A stretch of DNA of 64,000 bases. It comes from Marifrigoribacter sp965178585. GTDB taxonomy: Bacteria; Bacteroidota; Bacteroidia; Flavobacteriales; Flavobacteriaceae. The stretch lies in contig OZ238267.1 in NCBI GenBank assembly GCA_965178585.1, positions 2,852,001 through 2,916,000 of the forward strand. Direction: 5' to 3'. The first letter of the stretch is position 1; each line of letters begins with the position of its first letter. The translations under genes were made by a program, and so were the position numbers. Shown here in pieces: positions 1-8,862 of the stretch. Below the pieces are notes generated by a model. It had not been told where the DNA came from, made no database searches, and saw only the letters and a list, made by a program, of their open reading frames with translations.

Positions 1-40
1 ATAACTGAAAAACTAATATTTGAAGAATATAGTGAATCAT
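1..40 (-). CDS. M56-family (BlaR1-like) membrane peptidase, N-terminal fragment
   Basis: The reverse strand opens an ATG at position 40 that overlaps the TGA stop of the BlaI-type repressor (ATGA). It reads MIHYILQILVFQL before leaving the window. That hydrophobic start is typical of the first membrane helix of flavobacterial M56/BlaR1 antirepressor peptidases, and such a gene normally follows blaI with exactly this coupling. Only 13 residues are visible, so the zinc motif and sensor domain cannot be checked. By family, the protein would cleave or inactivate the upstream repressor on sensing an envelope signal. Confidence 0.6.
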   Translation of the reverse strand, partial: MIHYILQILVFQL

Positions 41-402
41 TTTTTTTCTTTTTTATTGATTTCCTGCAAAATTGATTCCATTTCGGAAACACTAATGTCA
101 TTTTTTTTCATAAAAAAAGAAACCATACTTTTAAAAGAACCTTGAAAGTAGCCATCTTTTAATTTTTGAATTGAACTATTGCTATAATCTGCTTTACTAA
201 CAATTGGAAAATAAACATGACCTCTACCTTGTTTTCTATAATTTACAAATCCTTTACTTTCTAATATCCTAACAATAGTTGAAACTGTGTTGTTTGCAGG
301 TTTTGGTTTTGGAAATTCTTCTACTATCGAAGCTACATTTGCTTCTTCTAATCTCCATAGAATTTGCATTATATCTTCTTCTGCTTTTGTCAATTGTTTC
401 AT
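37..402 (-). CDS. BlaI/MecI/CopY-family transcriptional repressor
   Basis: This 121-residue protein has the usual length and layout of BlaI repressors. A winged helix-turn-helix spans about residues 3-75 (LTKAEEDIMQILW, then NNTVSTIVRILESKGFV and a basic wing GRGHVYFP), followed by a C-terminal dimerisation helix region. It is translationally coupled to an M56 peptidase gene leaving the window. Two AACTAA-N4-TTAGTT dyads lie directly upstream at 442-475 and fit autoregulation of the pair. In flavobacteria such pairs are widespread and need not concern beta-lactams; the regulated process cannot be told here. Confidence 0.93.
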   Translation of the reverse strand: MKQLTKAEEDIMQILWRLEEANVASIVEEFPKPKPANNTVSTIVRILESKGFVNYRKQGRGHVYFPIVSKADYSNSSIQKLKDGYFQGSFKSMVSFFMKKNDISVSEMESILQEINKKEKK

Positions 403-434
403 TTAAATAATAAGTATTAATTATTGTTATTGGA

Positions 435-442
435 CAAATATA
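435..442 (-). promoter_or_regulatory. -7 box of the BlaI-type operon
   Basis: The reverse strand reads TATATTTG, a perfect match to the Bacteroidetes -7 consensus TAnnTTTG, 33 bases upstream of the repressor start codon. No clear -33 TTG is seen. The box abuts the first operator dyad, so bound repressor would occlude the polymerase. Confidence 0.6.
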
Positions 443-477
443 ACTAAAATATTAGTTTAAACTAATTTTTTAGTTAT
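440..477. promoter_or_regulatory. Tandem BlaI-type operators
   Basis: A 38-base, almost perfect palindrome is built of two 16-base dyads, each AACTAA-N4-TTAGTT, at 442-457 and 460-475. Their centres are 18 bases apart, and they lie between the divergent repressor and DUF456 genes. Only the central base pairs of each spacer break the symmetry. The location over the repressor promoter and the resemblance to known BlaI-type dyads support an operator. Binding is inferred, not shown. Confidence 0.7.
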
Positions 478-519
478 AGATTAATTGTAACAAAATTTCA
501 TACTTTCGTCTTATCAAGT

Positions 520-1026
520 ATGAATATGGATTTAGTTTTAGTTTTTATTGGTTTTTTTTTATGTATAATAGGCATAATAGGAAGCGTTCTTCCTGTACTA
601 CCAGGTCCTCCTCTAGGTTGGTTAGGACTGTTATTATTAGAATTAACAGTAGCCATTCCCAATAATTATTGGTTTTTAGGAATCACTTTTGTGATTGCTA
701 TTGGCATCTTTTTACTAGATTATATGATGCCTGCCATTAGCACCAAAAAATTTGGAGGTAGTAAAGCGGGAGCAATTGGAGCAGTAATAGGATTAATTAT
801 TGGATTACTATCTCCTATCCCATTTGGAATTTTAATCGGTCCTTTTTTGGGAGCGTTTATAGGTGAAATTGCATTTAATAAAACAAAAGGACCCCAGGCT
901 TTAAAAGCAGCATTTGGATCCTTTTTAGGTTTTTTAGCTTCTACCTTTATGAAATTGCTAGTGTCTTTTTCATTCCTAGCACTATTTATTTGGGAAGTAA
1001 TAAGTAATTGGAATAGTTTCTTTTAA
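520..1026 (+). CDS. DUF456 family membrane protein
   Basis: This is a 168-residue integral membrane protein with about five hydrophobic segments and the glycine-rich loops of the DUF456 family (PVLPGPPLGWLGLLLLE near residues 25-40, and repeated GxxxG stretches such as GAIGAVIGLIIGLL). Length and order fit the family; no biochemical role is established. It is divergent from the BlaI-type gene and shares the operator region with it, so it could be co-regulated. The annotated ATG at 520 is followed by another at 526. A degenerate -7 box, TACTTTCG, lies at 501-508. Confidence 0.88.
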   Translation: MNMDLVLVFIGFFLCIIGIIGSVLPVLPGPPLGWLGLLLLELTVAIPNNYWFLGITFVIAIGIFLLDYMMPAISTKKFGGSKAGAIGAVIGLIIGLLSPIPFGILIGPFLGAFIGEIAFNKTKGPQALKAAFGSFLGFLASTFMKLLVSFSFLALFIWEVISNWNSFF

Positions 1027-1029
1027 TAT

Positions 1030-2286
1030 TTAATATTTTAAAAACTTTATAGATTTTGAAGTATAGTCATTGTTTAATACTAAAATATAATTTTCATAAG
1101 AAATATAGGATACATCTATTGTTGTATTTGAATTTAATTTACCTTCTTTAATTAATTTTCCATCGATACTATAAATAGAATAGCTAGAAAACTCTACTTC
1201 TGAATTTATAGATAATTCTTTATTCGAACTTGAATAAAAAACATTCAAATTCGAATTTTCAAAACTAGTAGTATTCAATATTAATTCATTTGCTTTTAGC
1301 AACGTTCCTTGCGATCCACAAATTAAAGCATCTCCATTACTAAAGAATTCGATTGCATAAAATGTTGCATTTGGAGGTCCGTCATGTACTAAACTCCAAG
1401 TATTCCCATTGTCCGAAGATTGGAAAACATCTTCATCTGTTCCAGCTGCATAAACATGTTCACCTACATAATTAAGGCCGTAAAAATTATGATAACCTGT
1501 ACTGTAAGTATCCCAAGTTACACCACTATCGTGAGTCGTAAGTAAAGTACCATCTTCGGAAGATACAATTCCATTATCAATATCTTTAAAAAAAACTTCA
1601 AAATTGTAAAACCCTTGAGTTCCTGTATTAATAACTGACCAATTTTCACCTCCATCCTCAGATTTACTAATTACTTGATCTTTACCTACTGTAAACAAGG
1701 TAGTTTCATCTGCATAGGCTGAAGCAAATTCAGCCATATTCGATGTGTTTTCTCCTGGAAACCAAGTATCTCCACCATCATCGGTTATGTATGAATCTAA
1801 ACCATTACTTAAATTTAAAGCCATGGCAAAGCCATTATTTTCATCGTAAAAGTTCAAACCACTGTAATAATATACATCAGTACCTGCAACCACATCATCC
1901 CAAGTTTCTCCACCATCTTCAGTCATCATAAAGGTATTACCCCAGCCTACTACAAACCCTTTTAAAGTCGTAACAAACTCTATTCTAGTAAATGAATGTA
2001 CGGTACCTGATAAAGGATATATGGTTTCCCAAGTTTCTCCTCCATCTGTAGTTTTTATTATAATTCCTTCATAATCAACCGTATACTGGGATCCAGCTGC
2101 ATAAGCTACTTGATCTTGACCTGGTGGTATTGATAAATCTAATAAAATAAAATCAGTGCCAGAATCTTTATAATCCCAAGATTGGGCAACGATACTATTA
2201 ATAGAAAATAAAAATAAAGATACAGCTCCAAATAGGAACTGTATCTTTTTTAAAGGGGAGTTAGAAATATGTTTCATAAATTTCAC
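1030..2286 (-). CDS. Secreted Asp-box (YCF48-like) beta-propeller protein with T9SS tail
   Basis: The 418-residue protein starts with a signal peptide ending near IVAQS (about residue 35). It then has at least six Asp-box repeats of the form TxDGGxTW (for example TTDGGETWETI, TEDGGETWDDV, SEDGGENWSVI, SSDNGNTWSLV), spaced as in YCF48/BNR propellers. The last ~80 residues form a T9SS type-A-like sorting domain ending in SKSIKFLKY. It should be exported through the Sec and type IX systems to the cell surface. It is probably transcribed after the larger propeller gene, with a gap of 29 bases. Its ligand is unknown, and DUF456 converges on it with a gap of only three bases. Confidence 0.85.
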   Translation of the reverse strand: MKFMKHISNSPLKKIQFLFGAVSLFLFSINSIVAQSWDYKDSGTDFILLDLSIPPGQDQVAYAAGSQYTVDYEGIIIKTTDGGETWETIYPLSGTVHSFTRIEFVTTLKGFVVGWGNTFMMTEDGGETWDDVVAGTDVYYYSGLNFYDENNGFAMALNLSNGLDSYITDDGGDTWFPGENTSNMAEFASAYADETTLFTVGKDQVISKSEDGGENWSVINTGTQGFYNFEVFFKDIDNGIVSSEDGTLLTTHDSGVTWDTYSTGYHNFYGLNYVGEHVYAAGTDEDVFQSSDNGNTWSLVHDGPPNATFYAIEFFSNGDALICGSQGTLLKANELILNTTSFENSNLNVFYSSSNKELSINSEVEFSSYSIYSIDGKLIKEGKLNSNTTIDVSYISYENYILVLNNDYTSKSIKFLKY

Positions 2287-2315
2287 TTAAAGTTATTATT
2301 ACTAAAAATACTTAA

Positions 2316-4625
2316 TTATTTTTTAATAATTTTCTTAACATAATTACTGCCATTACTTCCCTCAATTCTAACAAAATAAATTCCTTTATTTAGATTTTCT
2401 AGGTTTACTGAATTCATTCCAGATACTTCATTAACTTTTTGACCTGTATATGAAAATATCGATATTCTATTTGCAACTTCACCATTTCTCAATTCAATAT
2501 TAATCACCGAATTAGTAGGATTTGGATATACTAACATATTGTTAGAATTATTATCAAAATTGGGGGTTGATAAAGTTGTAGTATCAATTTCATAAGTAAT
2601 AACCCCTAAATCATAGGTTGCTAGATAAGCAGTAATACTGTTTTCTTGAAATGTAAAATCCATACTTGAAGATCCTACATGTTCTATTGCTTCAAAAGGA
2701 ATTGCTGTCCACTCTGCACCATTATCTGCCGTATATAAAATTTGAGCCCAGTTAAATTCACCTGAAGGTATTGAAATTACTATCTGATCTTCTACAACAT
2801 CAGAATAGCTAATACTTCTAACATTTTCTGCAACATATGATGAACTCCAAGTTTGTGCACCATCTTCAGATTTCAAAACTCCTTGAGTGGTAGCTATCAT
2901 AAACTCGTCACTATTGTTTGGGTTTTGTTGGATATCAAAAATATAATCCGATTGAGGATCTAAACTAAGTCCCGTACTTACATTTAACCATGAACCTCCT
3001 GCATCTAATGATTCAAATAATTCACCTCCTTGACCTACAATAACTCTATCTGAATTAGTAGGATCAATAAAAGTGGATACATGATAATTACTAGACGGCA
3101 TCGTTAGGTTTGTTACTTGAGGGTTAAAAATATCCGTAAAATCAATAATAATTGTACCTGCAAATTCATACGATGCCCATATTTTATTTGAATTATTAGG
3201 ATCTGTTGTTACTGAAAAGAATTGATCAAAAGATGTAGAATACAAACCATTTATATTATTTCCATGTTCATCACTTACCCATAATACTTGGCCTGTAAAC
3301 CCAGAAGAAAACATATAAACTCTACCTTCTATATTAGGATCAATTGTAAATTTAGGTGGTGGGTCTGAAAAGAAAAAATTAATTGGCTCAACATAATATG
3401 CAGATTCTGACATAGTAGTCATGTTTTTATAAACTAATCCTCTTTGTACTCCATAATATAAATGTCCTTCTCCCTCAGTTGAAACTCCTACATAAGTAGA
3501 ATGGAACATAGGATTATTTAACCTGCTTACAGTTGATCCACCATCGGTAGAGATTACAGGGTAAAAGTCGGTTGTAATTTGTACTTCTCCAGATTCAAAA
3601 GGATTATATGATGCTTTTAATCCATAATAATATGAAAGCTCAGACTCCTCATAAATATAATTAGTCCAAGTTGTACCACCATCTGCTGATATAACAATTT
3701 CATTTCCTTCTAATACTATAATATTATTAACATCATTAGCATCATAAGCTATATAGTTAATTCTATTTAAGAAATAAGTATCCCAAGAAATTGGAACAAT
3801 TGCCCAAGTATCTCCACCATCTGTAGATTCATATAAATTTTGAACTGAAGTATTATAACCAGTACCTGTTCCTAATAAAATTGTATCTGGATTATCTGGA
3901 TTAAATGCAATAGAACTAAACACATTTCCAGCTTCTTTTTCTGTCCAATTTGCTCCTGAATCAGTAGAAACTAATAATCCTCCTTCTACTGAATTTGGAC
4001 CTACTCCTCGCAGAATAAAAAATGTTTCTGAATCATTAGGGCTTATAGCTACATTATTAGGAACAATTCCATCGTTATCTTCGTTAAAATAAATATCTAT
4101 CCAAGAATCACCTCCATCTATAGTATAATACACTCTAGAATAAGATGCCGTTCCAATTTTATAACCTTGTTCAAAAAGAACAATATCATTATCATTTTCA
4201 AAAATACTATAGGAACCTACCCATGATTGAGTAGCTCCAGGAGATACTGGTGGATTATATTGTTTAATAATTTCATTTGTAATTGTATCAAAAAGATAAA
4301 TAGTGTTATCACTCATAAAAGAGTTTTGAACATAAAAACTTAAAGTAGAATCTCCTAACGTCCTTAACCCTCTTAATGATGGTCCATTTGATGGGTATGA
4401 ATAAATTACCTCCCAATTTTGACCGTTATCTTCAGACATCAATAAATGATTCCCTAAAGTTAATGCATATACTTTATTTTGAGTAGTTACATCATAGGTA
4501 ACATCATATAATCTTCCGTACTCATTTGAACCCTCAAAATTAATTTGAGCATTCACAACCAATGTCAATAAAAACAACATTGCTAAACTTAAAACTGACT
4601 TCATTTTTCTTTTTATTTTAAACAT
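2316..4625 (-). CDS. Large secreted Asp-box/sortilin-like beta-propeller protein with T9SS type A domain
   Basis: This 769-residue secreted protein has a Sec signal peptide ending at VVNAQ, about nine Asp-box motifs (SEDNGQNWEVI, TIDGGDSWIDI, STDGGDTWAIV, SADGGTTWTNY and others) and a clear C-terminal T9SS type A domain. That domain has YPNPT, then SIFSYTGQKV, and ends in YVKKIIKK. The repeat spacing suggests two propellers, as in VPS10/sortilin-type or glycoside-hydrolase-74-like proteins, but no catalytic motif was recognised. Met8 (4604) is an alternative start giving a more compact signal peptide. It shares architecture with the smaller propeller gene next to it. Confidence 0.87.
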   Translation of the reverse strand: MFKIKRKMKSVLSLAMLFLLTLVVNAQINFEGSNEYGRLYDVTYDVTTQNKVYALTLGNHLLMSEDNGQNWEVIYSYPSNGPSLRGLRTLGDSTLSFYVQNSFMSDNTIYLFDTITNEIIKQYNPPVSPGATQSWVGSYSIFENDNDIVLFEQGYKIGTASYSRVYYTIDGGDSWIDIYFNEDNDGIVPNNVAISPNDSETFFILRGVGPNSVEGGLLVSTDSGANWTEKEAGNVFSSIAFNPDNPDTILLGTGTGYNTSVQNLYESTDGGDTWAIVPISWDTYFLNRINYIAYDANDVNNIIVLEGNEIVISADGGTTWTNYIYEESELSYYYGLKASYNPFESGEVQITTDFYPVISTDGGSTVSRLNNPMFHSTYVGVSTEGEGHLYYGVQRGLVYKNMTTMSESAYYVEPINFFFSDPPPKFTIDPNIEGRVYMFSSGFTGQVLWVSDEHGNNINGLYSTSFDQFFSVTTDPNNSNKIWASYEFAGTIIIDFTDIFNPQVTNLTMPSSNYHVSTFIDPTNSDRVIVGQGGELFESLDAGGSWLNVSTGLSLDPQSDYIFDIQQNPNNSDEFMIATTQGVLKSEDGAQTWSSSYVAENVRSISYSDVVEDQIVISIPSGEFNWAQILYTADNGAEWTAIPFEAIEHVGSSSMDFTFQENSITAYLATYDLGVITYEIDTTTLSTPNFDNNSNNMLVYPNPTNSVINIELRNGEVANRISIFSYTGQKVNEVSGMNSVNLENLNKGIYFVRIEGSNGSNYVKKIIKK

Positions 4626-4722
4626 TTATTAATTTTTTACAAATGTTGACTAAAAAATGAGCGGAAATCAAATTATTTAAAGGAAATAACGTGACATGTT
4701 AACTAAAAAGCGTGAATGCATT

Positions 4723-5844
4723 TTAAATTGTAGAAAGGTAATTATACAACTGCTTATTATCTTTAAGTTCAAGTTTTTTTGCTATTCTTTCTTTCCTTTT
4801 TCGGCAAGCTTCTGGCGTGATACTCAGTATAGAAGAAATTTCTTTCAGTGACAAATTCATATATAAATATGAAATAAATCGCAAGTCATTCGAAATTAAA
4901 CTGGGGTGCTTTTGTTTTAATTTACTTAAAATCCCTTGGTTTACTTCTTCAAAATGGGTGACAAAACTATCCCATTCAGTGTCTGTTTTTAAAATACCTT
5001 TTAATTTTCTTATATGATCTTTTATTACTTTTTCATTTTTAATAGACTCAGATTCTTCTAAACTTTTTATGATTGAATTCACCAAGTTATTTCTGTCTGA
5101 TATAAATAAAGCTTTAGCAGATAACTTCCTATTTTTAGATTCAATTTCGTTTTTCAACTTTTCTTGCTCTAATAATAATTTAGTTTCTTTTTCTTTAATT
5201 TGTTTCTCGAAAAGCAAATTGTCTGTTTTTTCTTTTTCTAATTCAAGGTTTAAAATTTCCTGAGACCTTTGATGTAAAACTTTTCTTTGTTTATTAGTGA
5301 TATAACTATTACGCAATGCCCAACCTATTAGAATGATTATTATAAAAGCACTAACTATAATTATATATAAAGTTTTCTTTTGTGTTGCAATTTCCTTTTG
5401 CTGTTCTATAAGTTCTTGCTGGTAGTTTTGAATTTCAAATTTTACTTTATTGGTTTCATAAAGTTTTCCATTTTTTAATTGAAATAATTCATCATTATAT
5501 TTAATAATAGAATCTTTTGTTTGAATAACTTTATTTAAGGATCCATTTTCTGTATAAATAGATGATAATTGATTATAAACACTTATTCTATTATCTATAT
5601 TTAAATCTTTTTCAATAGCTCTCTTTGCAAATTTTTCAGCTTGAATTAAATTCTTTTCTTTTTGATACGTTTTTGAAATCAATATTAATAATGCCGTTCT
5701 TTGTTCTCTATATTCAGCACCTTCAAGACTATCTATCAATTTAAATGACAAGTCCTTGGATTTTTCAAAATTACCTTTTAACATATAGGTGTTTGCCAAT
5801 GCTAAATTGGTTTCTAATAAAATTTTAGGATTGTTTTTTGACAA
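4723..5844 (-). pseudogene. TPR/LuxR-type regulator, 3' part (after an in-frame stop)
   Basis: This is the downstream two-thirds of a regulator interrupted by TAA at 5845-5847. The frame continues directly after the stop with TTG TCA AAA, so only a TTG start would be available. It carries further TPR-like helices (about residues 1-130), a transmembrane helix (IIIVSAFIIIILIGWAL, near residue 155), a long coiled coil, and a C-terminal helix-turn-helix of the LuxR/GerE kind (LSLKEISSILSITPEACRKRKERI). Intact relatives are membrane-anchored one-component regulators of about 540 residues. A single substitution (GAA or CAA to TAA) would explain the break. A sequencing error remains possible, as does a truncated protein that reinitiates. 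Confidence 0.75.
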
Positions 5845-6354
5845 TTAAAGCGATTTGTTTAAATACTTTTCAGCTTTTAACAATTCACCTTTTTCATTAT
5901 ATACTTGTCCTAAATTAATGGCGTATATGGAAAGATTGTTATTTACGTTATTCTCCTTTGCTAAAACATATGCTTTTTTAAAATACTCTTCTGCCTTATC
6001 GTATTTATTTTCCTTTGAATATAAGATGGCAATATTATTTAAAACTGTCATTTCATTGACAGGCTCTAAATATTTAATCGCTATGGTATAAGCTTTTAAA
6101 TAATAATTTAAAGCTTCTCCATAATCCAACATTAAATAATAATTAGCACCAATATTATTAGTAGCCAAAAACATCTGCTTAGGGTTATTATTTTCTTCTG
6201 CTTGAGATAATGCTTTTGTTAAAAGTTCTAAAGAAGTTTCAAATTCCTTTTCGAACATTGCATCAATTCCAGACATAATAAGCTCCTGAGTATCCTCCTG
6301 ACTATAAGAGTTTAATGACAGAAAAAAGAAAACAAATAGATAGAAATACCTCAT
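5845..6354 (-). pseudogene. TPR/LuxR-type regulator, 5' part (ends at premature TAA)
   Basis: The first 169 residues hold a signal peptide (YLFVFFFLSLNSYSQE) and about three tetratricopeptide repeats with typical spacing (NNIGANYYLMLDYGEALNYY, then LNNIAILYSKENKYDKAEEYF). The stop falls in the middle of a repeat, after AEKYLNKSL. The same frame resumes the repeat immediately (LSKNNPKILLETNLALANTY), which is why the two open frames are read as one broken gene at 4723-6354. On its own this half would be a periplasmic TPR fragment without a membrane anchor or DNA-binding domain. It is upstream of the T9SS propeller genes on the same strand and might once have regulated them, but that is speculative. 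Confidence 0.75.
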
Positions 6355-6403
6355 TATTTATTGAATACAAGATCAAAAATTAAAGATACAAGAATAATTT
6401 ACA

Positions 6404-7282
6404 TTAATCTTCTTCTATTAAAATTCCCATTTTACCCATTTGATAATCTCTCATCGCTTCTAAGATTTCGGTCTGAGTATTCATCACATAGGGTCCACTT
6501 TGAGTCACTTTTTCATCAATAGGCTTACCACATAACAATAAAAATTGCCCTTTTTCTTTAAAGGTAACTTCTAAATTTCCTTCTTCATCTTCAAAAACAG
6601 CTAAATATTCTTTTTCAACCAAACCGTAGCCCTTAATCGTAATTTCTCCTTTTATTAAATAGAGCATACTGTTGAAATCTTTTGGGATGGAAAATTTTTG
6701 AGTCCCTCCTTTTTCCCCTTCACTCCATAGTATCAATAAATCGCTTTGGGGAACAATGTTTCCTTTATAATCTTCATATTCTCCGGCTATTAATCTATTC
6801 TTTATTTTATGATCTTCAGAATTAAATTTGATCATAATATCATTGGAAATATAGTAATATTCTGGAGGCTTCATTTTAAAACTTGCAGGGCTATTGATCC
6901 ATAATTGCACAATTTCTTGGTGTCCATTTTTTTCAACTAGCGCATTTGAAGGTCTTTCACTGTGAACTATTCCTGCTCCAGCATTCATCCATTGAACTTC
7001 ACCTTGCTTGGCTATTTGACTGTTCCCCCAACTATCTCGGTGGTGAACTTCTCCTTCAATAACAAAAGTGACTGGTGAAAAGCCTCGGTGCGGATGTGGT
7101 CCAATACCTTGAGCTCTTGCTGGTCTATCAATACTATATTTTGTTCTAGCATGATGCAATAGCAAAAAGGGATCTACTTGTTGTATTTTTTGAGTTGGCA
7201 TGGGTTGTTTAACAGGAAAATCTCCCATATCAATTGTTACCGATGGCAGTAAATATTTTACTTGTTTATTTATATTTTTCAT
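6404..7282 (-). CDS. Pirin family protein
   Basis: This 292-residue bicupin has the pirin metal site. His63 and His65 lie in GPHPHRGFSPVTFVIEGE, and His107 and Glu109 lie in AGAGIVHSE; their spacing equals the iron ligands of human pirin. The C-terminal cupin follows from about residue 185. Bacterial pirins include quercetin 2,3-dioxygenases and regulators of central metabolism, but the substrate cannot be inferred here. The gene stands alone between two T9SS genes and a broken regulator, with 49 and 173 bases of flanking non-coding DNA. The ATG at 7282 gives the usual family length. Confidence 0.92.
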   Translation of the reverse strand: MKNINKQVKYLLPSVTIDMGDFPVKQPMPTQKIQQVDPFLLLHHARTKYSIDRPARAQGIGPHPHRGFSPVTFVIEGEVHHRDSWGNSQIAKQGEVQWMNAGAGIVHSERPSNALVEKNGHQEIVQLWINSPASFKMKPPEYYYISNDIMIKFNSEDHKIKNRLIAGEYEDYKGNIVPQSDLLILWSEGEKGGTQKFSIPKDFNSMLYLIKGEITIKGYGLVEKEYLAVFEDEEGNLEVTFKEKGQFLLLCGKPIDEKVTQSGPYVMNTQTEILEAMRDYQMGKMGILIEED

Positions 7283-7455
7283 TAATTACATTTGAGAATA
7301 TTTGTAATCAACTACAAAGAAATAACAATTAAATTTAACTTATTTATCTTTGTTTAAGGATTCATATTTTAATAATGTGATTTTTTAAATGGAATAAAGT
7401 ATTTTGTAGTCGGTATTTATAAAATAAGACCTCTATAAAGTCTAATTAAATTCTT

Positions 7456-8826
7456 TTATTCCTTTATAATCTTCTTTACAAAACTACCTTCATCTGTTTC
7501 TATTTGTATAAATAATAAACCATTTGATAAGCTAGAAATATCAATTTGATTAGATGGATTAGATTGTTCTAATACTAATTTTCCTAATACATTATAAACC
7601 TTTATTGTTTCTATATTTGATTCACTTTCAATACTTAAAACACCATTTGTTGGGTTTGGTGTAATCGTGACAAACTGTTCTAGATTATTATTTAAACCTA
7701 AAACTGTAAGGTTTTCATTCCAAGCTATTTTATTATCACCTATAGATGAATAAAAAACATCCATATCACTATCATTATCTACATCTGCTGAAAACAATCC
7801 TCTTGCAGCAACTATATTAGTAGTTATTATTTGTTGCGGACCAAAATTACCATTCCCATCGTTTTCTTGCCAGGCAACTCTATTATCTGTTACTCCTTCT
7901 TGTGAGTTGTAAATAACATCCAAATCATTATCATTATCTATATCTGCTGTAACTACAAGTCTAGGTCCACTAACATCTGTAGTGATTATTTTTTTTGTGC
8001 TAAAATTTCCTAAACCATCCATATTTTCAAACCAAGAAACAGTATCTCCTCCAAATTCTAGATTAATAATATCCATATCATTGTCTCCATCTAAATCTTC
8101 AGCAATAACATAATGTGAACCTGAAGGATCTTGTGAAATTTCTTGTTGAGCACCAAAAGTTCCTAATCCATCCAAATTTTCATACCAACAAGGAAAACCA
8201 TTACTTGATCTATCTGAAATAACATCTCCATCTCCATCACCATCTAAATCAGCAACAAAAATTGAAGCTGCTGCTTGAGTTGACCCTATAATCTGTTGAG
8301 CACCAAAAGTTCCCATTCCATCTTCATTTTCATACCAAGCTAATTTACCATCATTTTTAGAAGCTGTAAGCACGTCTAAATCATCATCATCATCTAAATC
8401 AGCTACAAATGCCATTAAAGGTAAATCTACTTGAGTTGTAATAACATTTTGAGTTCCAAAAGTGCCTAAACCGTCTATATTCTCATACCAAACTACTAAA
8501 TCTCCAAACAAAGATGTTGCTAATACATCCATATCATTGTCACCATCTAAATCGGCTGCTGTAACAAATCGTGTTTCAGTTAAGTTTAAAGTAATAATTT
8601 GTTCTTCTCCAAAAGTACCTTGACCATCCAGATTTTTAAACCAACTAATTTTACCTTCTAAAGTTGCATCTGTAGCTAATAAATCAAAATCAAAATCTCC
8701 ATCTAAATCGGCGAGAAATACAGACCAAGTAGATGGGCTATCATCAGTAATAATTATTTGATCACTAAATTGGGAATAACCTAAAATAGGAACTGTAATA
8801 AAAAATACATATATTATTATTTTCAT
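7456..8826 (-). CDS. Secreted FG-GAP/VCBS repeat protein with T9SS type A domain
   Basis: About seven tandem repeats of roughly 50 residues each carry a calcium-binding DLDGDxDxDV loop followed by WYENxDGxGTFG and QxI, the pattern of FG-GAP/VCBS seven-bladed propellers. A T9SS type A domain ends the protein (ITPNPTNGVLSIES, then VYNVLGKLVLEQ and VKKIIKE). The ATG at 8826 begins a clean signal peptide (MKIIIYVFFITVPILGYSQ), so it is preferred over the frame's first ATG at 8841. The product should be a surface-exposed or secreted adhesion or scaffold protein. Its C-terminal domain closely resembles that of the LRR protein at 25.9 kb, suggesting recent copying of sorting domains. Confidence 0.88.
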   Translation of the reverse strand: MKIIIYVFFITVPILGYSQFSDQIIITDDSPSTWSVFLADLDGDFDFDLLATDATLEGKISWFKNLDGQGTFGEEQIITLNLTETRFVTAADLDGDNDMDVLATSLFGDLVVWYENIDGLGTFGTQNVITTQVDLPLMAFVADLDDDDDLDVLTASKNDGKLAWYENEDGMGTFGAQQIIGSTQAAASIFVADLDGDGDGDVISDRSSNGFPCWYENLDGLGTFGAQQEISQDPSGSHYVIAEDLDGDNDMDIINLEFGGDTVSWFENMDGLGNFSTKKIITTDVSGPRLVVTADIDNDNDLDVIYNSQEGVTDNRVAWQENDGNGNFGPQQIITTNIVAARGLFSADVDNDSDMDVFYSSIGDNKIAWNENLTVLGLNNNLEQFVTITPNPTNGVLSIESESNIETIKVYNVLGKLVLEQSNPSNQIDISSLSNGLLFIQIETDEGSFVKKIIKE

Positions 8827-8862
8827 ATTAAAAAAATACATAGTTATAAATAATCTTTAAAG

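Noticed and set aside
1743..1931. Forward open frame inside the Asp-box propeller gene
   Set aside because: It is the antisense shadow of repeat-rich coding sequence, with low-complexity His/Leu composition.
5845..5847. Recoded stop codon or alternative genetic code
   Set aside because: TAA terminates most genes in the window normally and no recoding signal is visible.
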